Below are positions 58,796-64,000 of a stretch of DNA of 64,000 bases, in pieces. Origin of the DNA: Streptomyces sp. B93 (GTDB lineage Bacteria; Actinomycetota; Actinomycetes; Streptomycetales; Streptomycetaceae); contig NZ_JAGPXL010000029.1 of assembly GCF_018070565.1 (NCBI RefSeq), positions 1-64,000 of the forward strand, in the 5' to 3' direction. Made by a program: the position numbers and the translations under genes. The first letter of the stretch is position 1; each line of letters opens with the position of its first letter. Below the pieces are notes generated by a model. That model ran no database searches, was not told where the DNA came from, and was given only the letters and a program-made list of their open reading frames with translations.

Positions 58796-60538
58796 TTACT
58801 CCCCGAGCAGCCGCCGCACCCGCTCCTGCCCCACGGCCAACAGCAGCGTGGGCAGTCGCGGACCGGTGTCGCGGCCGACGAGCAGGTGGTACAGCAGCGC
58901 GAAGAACGACCGCTGGGCGGTCTTGATCTCCGGCGGCAGCTCCTTGGGCGTGGCGTCCGCGGAGAACCCGGCCTGCACCTTCGGCACCCCGTAGACGAGG
59001 TGGGTCAGCCCGTCCAGCGACCAGTGGTCGGCGAGCCCGTCGAGCAGCAGCCGCAGCGAACCCTGCGCCTGCTCGTCGAGCGACTTCAGCAGCTCGGCGT
59101 CGGGCTCGTCCCGCACGATGGTCCGCTGGTCGGCGGGGACCTGGGTGTTGATCCAGGCCTCGGCCTTGTCCAGCCGGGGCCGCACCTCGTCGAGCGAGCC
59201 GAGCGGCTGCTCCGGGTCCAGCTCGCTGAGGATGCGCAGCGCCTGGTCCGCGTGCCCGGCCGTGATGTCGGCGACGGACGCGAGCGTCCGGTACGGCATC
59301 GGGCGCGGGGTGCGCGGCAGCTCACCGGCGGCGGTGCGCACCGCGCGGGAGTGCGCGGCGACGTCGGCGGGCAGCGCCGAGCCGTCGGCGACCTTGCCGT
59401 CGAGCCGGTCCCACTCGTCGTAGAGCCGCTGGATCTCCTGGTCGAAGGCGACCTTGAAGGACTGGTTGGGGCGGCGGCGGGCGTACAGCCAGCGCAGCAG
59501 CTGCGGCTCCATGATCTTCAGCGCGTCGGCGGGGGTGGGCACGCCACCCTTCGACGACGACATCTTGGCCATCCCGCTGATCCCCACGAAGGCGTACATG
59601 GGCCCGATGGGCTGCTGCCCCCCGAAGATCCCCACGATCTGCCCGCCGACCTGGAAGGACGACCCGGGCGAGGAGTGGTCGACCCCGCTGGGCTCGAACA
59701 CGACCCCTTCGTAGGCCCACCGCATGGGCCAGTCGACCTTCCAGACCAGCTTCCCGCGGTTGAACTCGTTCAGCCGGACGGTCTCGGAGAAGCCGCACGC
59801 CGTGCAGGCGTAGGTCAGCTCGGTGGTCTCGTCGTCGTAGCCGGTGACGGTGGTGAGGTCCTTCTCGCAGTTGCCGCAGTACGGCTTGTACGGGAAGTAC
59901 CCGGCGGCGCCGGAGCTGCCGTCGTCCTCACTCGCCGCGCCGGACCCCTCGGCGGCCTCCAGCTCGGCCTCGTCGACGGGCTTCTGCGAAGCCTTCTTCG
60001 CCGGGGCCTTCTTGGTCCGGTACTGGTCGAGGATGGCGTCGATGTCCCCCCGGTGCCGCATGGCGTGCAGGATCTGCTCGCGGTAGACACCCGAGGTGTA
60101 CTGCTCGGTCTGGCTGATCCCGTCGAACTCCACACCCAGCTCGGCCAGCGACTCGACCATGGCGGCCTTGAAGTGCTCGGCCCAGTTCGGGTACGCGGAC
60201 CCCTTGGGCGCGGGCACGGACGTCAGCGGCTTGCCGATGTGCTCGCTCCACGACTCGTCAACACCGGGCACCCCGGCGGGCACCTTGCGGTACCGGTCGT
60301 AGTCGTCCCACGAGATGAGGTGCCGCACCTCACGCCCCCGCCGCCGGATCTCGTCGGCGACGAGGTGCGGGGTCATGACCTCGCGGAGGTTCCCCAGGTG
60401 GATGGGCCCGGAGGGCGACAGTCCGGACGCGACGACGACCGGTTTGCCCGGGGCCCGACGCTCCGACTCCGCAACGACCTCATCCGCGAAACGGGAGACC
60501 CAGTCGGTGGTCTCGGTGCTCTGACCCACGATCGGCAC
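58796..60538 (-). CDS. lysS: Class I lysyl-tRNA synthetase
   Basis: 580 residues from a GTG at 60538 with AAAAGAGGAC upstream. Class I motifs: SGLSPSGPIHLGN (39-50 region, HIGH equivalent) and MAKMSSSKGG (KMSKS loop). A Cys zinc-like cluster lies in YCGNCEKDLTT and YACTACGFSE. A lineage-type Lys/Ala/Glu-rich insertion lies near 180-215. It charges tRNA-Lys. The class I form is unrelated to the common class II LysRS; some actinomycetes carry both. It is divergent from argS across a repeat-bearing spacer. Confidence 0.92.
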   Translation of the reverse strand: MPIVGQSTETTDWVSRFADEVVAESERRAPGKPVVVASGLSPSGPIHLGNLREVMTPHLVADEIRRRGREVRHLISWDDYDRYRKVPAGVPGVDESWSEHIGKPLTSVPAPKGSAYPNWAEHFKAAMVESLAELGVEFDGISQTEQYTSGVYREQILHAMRHRGDIDAILDQYRTKKAPAKKASQKPVDEAELEAAEGSGAASEDDGSSGAAGYFPYKPYCGNCEKDLTTVTGYDDETTELTYACTACGFSETVRLNEFNRGKLVWKVDWPMRWAYEGVVFEPSGVDHSSPGSSFQVGGQIVGIFGGQQPIGPMYAFVGISGMAKMSSSKGGVPTPADALKIMEPQLLRWLYARRRPNQSFKVAFDQEIQRLYDEWDRLDGKVADGSALPADVAAHSRAVRTAAGELPRTPRPMPYRTLASVADITAGHADQALRILSELDPEQPLGSLDEVRPRLDKAEAWINTQVPADQRTIVRDEPDAELLKSLDEQAQGSLRLLLDGLADHWSLDGLTHLVYGVPKVQAGFSADATPKELPPEIKTAQRSFFALLYHLLVGRDTGPRLPTLLLAVGQERVRRLLGE

Positions 60539-60664
60539 GTCCTCTTTTTTCCTGGAGTTTCCAAAACCCAGCCGCCAACCCCACGGCTGCCCACCTCATT
60601 CTCCCAGCTCCCCACGCAACAACGAAAACGCGTTACCGCACGACCGCGACCAGCAGCCCCGCGC

Positions 60665-60744
60665 AGCTGCGGGCAGTCGTGCCGCTGGGGCGGGGCCCAC
60701 CCCCGCGTCCGCCGTAGCTGCGGGCAGTCGTGCCGCTGGGGCGG
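60665..60744. repeat. Two 29-bp direct repeats in the lysS-argS spacer
   Basis: The 29-base unit starting AGCTGCGGGCAGTCGTGCCG occurs at 60665-60693 and again, identical, at 60716-60744. The copies are 51 bases apart. The unit contains internal hairpin potential and, from memory, resembles REP-like intergenic repeats of Streptomyces. The surrounding spacer 60539-60893 (355 bases) contains the two divergent promoters but no gene. Confidence 0.75.
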
Positions 60745-60893
60745 CACGGGTGGGCGCAGCGGCACCCCGCCAGCGCCGGGCAGCGCCACCCACCCCACAG
60801 CACCCCCACCCCCCGCACCCGGAAATTCCCTTTACCCCCCGTGGGATACTGACCACATCCACCCGCACCCACGAGGAGAACGGCACCCACCCC

Positions 60894-62672
60894 ATGGCCC
60901 CGGTCACGTCCCTCACCGCCACCGTCCACCAGCACCTCGCCGCCGCCCTCACTTCCGCCCTCCCGGAAGCCGACGGAGTCGACCCGCTGCTGCGACGTAG
61001 CGACCGGGCCGACTACCAGGCCAACGGCATCCTCGCGCTCGCGAAGAAGGCGAAGGCCAACCCCCGCGACCTCGCCGCCCAGGTCGTCACCCACGTCACC
61101 ACCGGCGACGTGATCAAGGACATCGAGGTCTCCGGCCCCGGCTTCCTCAACATCACCGTCACCGACCGGGCGATCACGACCAACCTCGCCGCCCGCGCCG
61201 AGGACCCGGACGCCCGCCTCGGCGTGCCGACCACCGCGGCCCCCGGCACCACGGTCATCGACTACGCCCAGCCGAACGTGGCGAAGGAGATGCACGTGGG
61301 CCACCTCCGCTCGGCGGTGATCGGCGACGCGGTGGTCCAGCTCCTGGAGTTCACCGGCGAGAACGTGGTCCGCCGCCACCACATCGGCGACTGGGGCACC
61401 CAGTTCGGCATGCTGATCCAGTACCTGGACGAGCACCCGCACGAACTGGACCACAAGGACACCGAGGACACCCAGGTCAGCGGCGAGGAGGCGATGTCCA
61501 ACCTCGACCGCCTCTACAAGGCCGCCCGCAGGCTCTTCGACTCCGACGAGGAGTTCAAGACGCGGGCCCGCCGCCGGGTCGTCGACCTCCAGGCGGGCGA
61601 CCCGCACACCCTCGCCATGTGGCAGAAGTTCGTCGACGAGTCGAAGATCTACTTCTTCTCCGTCTTCGAGAAGCTGGACATGGACGTCCGCGACCCCGAC
61701 ATCGTCGGCGAGTCCGGCTACAACGACATGCTCGCCGAGACCTGCCGCCTGCTGGAGGAGTCCGGTGTGGCGGTCCGCTCGGAGGGCGCGCTGTGCGTGT
61801 TCTTCGACGACATCAAGGGCCCGGACGGCAACCCGGTCCCGCTGATCGTCCAGAAGTCGGACGGCGGCTACGGCTACGCGGCCACGGACCTCTCCGCGAT
61901 CCGCGACCGGGTCTTCAACCTCAAGGCGAACAGCCTGATCTACGTCGTCGACGCCCGCCAGTCCCTGCACTTCAAGATGGTCTTCGAGACGGCGCGCAGG
62001 GCGGGCTGGCTGAACGAGGACGTGAAGGCGTACCAGCTCGCCTTCGGCACGGTCCTCGGCAAGGACGGCAAGCCGTTCAAGACGCGTGAGGGCGAGACCG
62101 TACGCCTGGTGGACCTCCTCGACGAGGCGATCGAGCGGGCGACGGCGGTGGTCCGGGAGAAGGACACCCAGCACCAGCTCACGGACGCGGAGATCGCTGA
62201 CCGCGGCGCCCAGGTCGGCATCGGCGCCGTGAAGTACGCCGACCTGTCGACGTCGGCGAACCGCGACTACAAGTTCGACCTGGACCAGATGGTCTCGCTG
62301 AACGGCGACACGTCCGTCTACCTCCAGTACGCGTACGCCCGTATCCAGTCCATCCTCCGCAAGGCGGGCGAGGTACGCCCGGCCGCCCACCCGGACCTCG
62401 GCCTGCACGGGGCCGAGCGCGCCCTGGGCCTGCACATCGACGCGTTCGCGGAGACGGTCGCGGAGGCGGCGTCGGAGTACGCGCCCCACAAGATGGCGGC
62501 GTACCTGTACCAGCTCGCCTCGCTGTACACGACGTTCTACGACAAGTGCCCGGTGCTGAAGGCGGAGACCCCGGCCCAGGTGGAGAACCGCCTGTTCCTC
62601 TGCGACATCACGGCCCGCACCCTCCACCAGGGCATGGCCCTCCTGGGCATCCGCACCCCGGAACGCCTCTGA
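60894..62672 (+). CDS. argS: Arginyl-tRNA synthetase
   Basis: 592 residues from the ATG at 60894 (ACGAGGAGAA about 13 bases upstream). N-terminal additional domain, then PNVAKEMHVGHLRSAVIGDA with the HIGH-type motif, WGTQFGMLI, GYGYAATDLSAIRDR, FKMVFETARRAGW, and the C-terminal DALR anticodon-binding domain (YAPHKMAAYLYQLASLYTTFYDKCPV in blocks, LLGIRTPERL at the end). As is usual for ArgRS the KMSKS sequence is degenerate. It charges tRNA-Arg and needs that tRNA for activation. Confidence 0.95.
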   Translation: MAPVTSLTATVHQHLAAALTSALPEADGVDPLLRRSDRADYQANGILALAKKAKANPRDLAAQVVTHVTTGDVIKDIEVSGPGFLNITVTDRAITTNLAARAEDPDARLGVPTTAAPGTTVIDYAQPNVAKEMHVGHLRSAVIGDAVVQLLEFTGENVVRRHHIGDWGTQFGMLIQYLDEHPHELDHKDTEDTQVSGEEAMSNLDRLYKAARRLFDSDEEFKTRARRRVVDLQAGDPHTLAMWQKFVDESKIYFFSVFEKLDMDVRDPDIVGESGYNDMLAETCRLLEESGVAVRSEGALCVFFDDIKGPDGNPVPLIVQKSDGGYGYAATDLSAIRDRVFNLKANSLIYVVDARQSLHFKMVFETARRAGWLNEDVKAYQLAFGTVLGKDGKPFKTREGETVRLVDLLDEAIERATAVVREKDTQHQLTDAEIADRGAQVGIGAVKYADLSTSANRDYKFDLDQMVSLNGDTSVYLQYAYARIQSILRKAGEVRPAAHPDLGLHGAERALGLHIDAFAETVAEAASEYAPHKMAAYLYQLASLYTTFYDKCPVLKAETPAQVENRLFLCDITARTLHQGMALLGIRTPERL

Positions 62673-62708
62673 CGCAGCTGCGGCCGGAGGTCACCGGGGC
62701 CCGCGGGG

Positions 62709-64000
62709 TCACCCGGTCTTCCGGCCGCCGCCCCAGCCCAGCAACCCACGGGTCCGGCGCCGCAGCGCGGGACCGATGCGTACCATCGCGCGCTTCTCGA
62801 CGCCGCTGACCCGGCGTTCCAGCGCGGCGAGCCGCTCGCGGGTGTCGGTCAGCTCCTGCCGGGCGGTGTCGAGGCGGCGCGCGGTCTCGGTGGCGCGCTT
62901 CTCGGCGGCGGCCAGCTTGGCGCCGGTGGTGGCCAGCTTGGCGTCGGAGGCGGCGAGCCGCTCCCGCAGCCGGGCGATGCGGTACCGCATGTGGCCGTCG
63001 TCGGAGCCGTCCCACACCGGCATGGAGGGCGGCAGGTCCAGCGCGGCGAGGCGGGCGTCGAAGGCGGCGCCGCGGTCGCCGTGGGAGTAGGTGTTCTCCA
63101 GGTCGTTGCGGTCGAGGAAGGCGACGATCCGCTCGAAGCGCTCCCGGTGCCCCTTGCGCAGGGCGGAGAAGTCGGCGGTCTCGTACAGCTCACGGGGGTC
63201 GGTCTCGGCGGGCAGCCCGGCCAGCGAGCGGTACGGCAGGTCGAAGTACCGGCACAGTTCGAGGGTGCGCGAGTCGTGGCTGAGCAGGACCGCGGGCGTT
63301 CCGGCGAGCAGTGCGGCGATGTTGCCGTGCAGGCGGGTGCCGTAGGCGAAGTCGTAGGCGCGCAGTTCGTCGATCCAGGTCGCCGGGTCGAGCGGCATGC
63401 GCACCTTGTTCTCGCGCAGCAGGTCGTGGCTGAGCTGGAGCGGGAAGGCGTCCTCGCGGCCGGACTCGGGGGTGGTGTCGCCCCAGAGCAGCAGTTCGGC
63501 GTCGTCGAGGTTCTGCGCGTAGTAGGTGAGGTGCGGGTAGCGCTCCCACGCGTAGCGGGCGACGCCGGAGACGTCGCCGACGGGTATCGCGTCCGGGGAG
63601 AGGTTGAGCGCGAGGCGGGAGGCCTCGGTCAGCTCGGCCTCGCGGGTCTCCGGGAAGGTGTCGCCGTACAGGAACATCGACGGGCAGCCGATGATGTCGA
63701 TCCGGTCGGCGGGGAACCCGAGGTCCTTCAGGTAGGAGGCGGTCAGCTCACCGCGGACGCCGATGGAGGCGGAGCGGTCGAGCACGGCCGAGACGAAACG
63801 CTTCGCCGAGGCCTCCATGGGCTTCAGCCACCCGGTGTCGTAGTCGTCGGGCGCCTGCGCCCCGACGCCGAGGACGACGACCGGGATGGTGAGCTGCTCG
63901 ATGAGCGTGGAGAGCCGGTCGAGCGAGGCGTGGAAACTGGGCCGGAAGGCGTTGGCGAGGGGGACGACGAAGACGTCGTACCGCTCGTTGATCTCCGCGG
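62709..64000 (-). CDS. Polysaccharide pyruvyl transferase-like protein (N-terminus beyond window)
   Basis: At least 430 codons; the frame continues unbroken through base 64000, so the ATG at 63818 is internal. Visible: PVVVLGVGAQAPDDYDTGW, SIGVRGELTASYLKDLGF, FAYGTRLHGNIAALLAGTPAVLLSHDSRT (in blocks), all typical of CsaB-like pyruvyl transferases. From about 110 residues before the end, a heptad-rich coiled coil (RIARLRERLAASDAKLATTG.., LDTARQELTDTRERLAALERRV) leads to a basic tail. It would transfer a pyruvyl or ketal group to a glycan; substrate unknown. Confidence 0.82.
   Translation of the reverse strand, partial: AEINERYDVFVVPLANAFRPSFHASLDRLSTLIEQLTIPVVVLGVGAQAPDDYDTGWLKPMEASAKRFVSAVLDRSASIGVRGELTASYLKDLGFPADRIDIIGCPSMFLYGDTFPETREAELTEASRLALNLSPDAIPVGDVSGVARYAWERYPHLTYYAQNLDDAELLLWGDTTPESGREDAFPLQLSHDLLRENKVRMPLDPATWIDELRAYDFAYGTRLHGNIAALLAGTPAVLLSHDSRTLELCRYFDLPYRSLAGLPAETDPRELYETADFSALRKGHRERFERIVAFLDRNDLENTYSHGDRGAAFDARLAALDLPPSMPVWDGSDDGHMRYRIARLRERLAASDAKLATTGAKLAAAEKRATETARRLDTARQELTDTRERLAALERRVSGVEKRAMVRIGPALRRRTRGLLGWGGGRKTG

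Noticed and set aside
60665..60744. Possible CRISPR array
   Set aside because: Only two copies of a repeat with no third repeat, no cas genes, and similarity to intergenic Streptomyces repeats.
60633..62627. 664-codon minus-strand frame over argS
   Set aside because: Antisense shadow of an unmistakable arginyl-tRNA synthetase.

Overview
The window is high-GC actinobacterial chromosome, almost certainly Streptomyces. The signs are very high G/C at third codon positions, many GTG starts, ATGA/GTGA stop-start overlaps, and Streptomyces hallmark families (DUF397/DUF5753 regulators, DUF2637, DUF3558, DUF6817, DUF6777). It also carries the futalosine menaquinone genes and long stem-loop terminators without U-tracts. 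No rRNA, tRNA, CRISPR array, insertion sequence or replication origin was seen.

Layout. 1-6.7 kb: a DUF6817 gene cut by the window edge, a divergent LysR regulator, and a lipid cluster (FAA1-type acyl-CoA ligase, FabG4-type reductase coupled to a MaoC-like dehydratase, TetR regulator). 6.7-8.3 kb: DUF4229, GNAT and a damaged udgX. 8.3-15.5 kb: menaquinone genes (MqnE, an Lrp regulator, UbiX-, UbiA- and UbiD-like enzymes), interrupted by two membrane-anchored XRE regulators and a divergent secreted peptidoglycan-binding protein. 15.6-19.3 kb: small accessory genes (PLDc_N, LysR/EamA, XRE/DUF397, DUF7848). 19.3-24.6 kb: a partly decayed island holding a broken DUF6777-PASTA gene, a response-regulator remnant, and an intact coupled pair: a STAND-like ATPase and a membrane-anchored ligand-binding protein. 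24.6-31 kb: an ECF-type sigma factor with a CU044_5270 partner, and the System II cytochrome c biogenesis operon (ResA, CcdA, ResB, CcsB). 31-35.2 kb: deacetylase-like lipoprotein, phosphatase, HemL and a conserved hypothetical.

35.4-40.4 kb is an arsenic resistance cluster: ArsI-type dioxygenase, ArsO-like flavoprotein, two ArsR repressors, an ACR3 efflux pump and two thioredoxin-type arsenate reductases. 40.5-43.3 kb is the modABC molybdate importer. After a 755-base gap, 44-48.6 kb encodes a DUF1906 cell-wall-hydrolase-like protein without a signal peptide and three exported proteins, facing a two-component system (48.7-50.8 kb). 50.9-54.1 kb holds a flavin reductase/luciferase-like monooxygenase pair, a SnoaL-like protein and an SDR. 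RtcB ligase, two DUF3558 lipoproteins and a DUF2637 membrane protein follow. Divergent lysS (class I) and argS flank a repeat-bearing intergenic region. The window ends inside a polysaccharide pyruvyl transferase-like gene with a coiled-coil tail.

The points most worth a second look are the ATPase/receptor pair and the pseudogenes around it, the cell-wall-sensor-like XRE module inside the menaquinone cluster with its phased palindromes, and the udgX gene broken at two motifs, one by a hairpin repeat. All functions are assigned from reading the sequence and from family knowledge; no database search was run.
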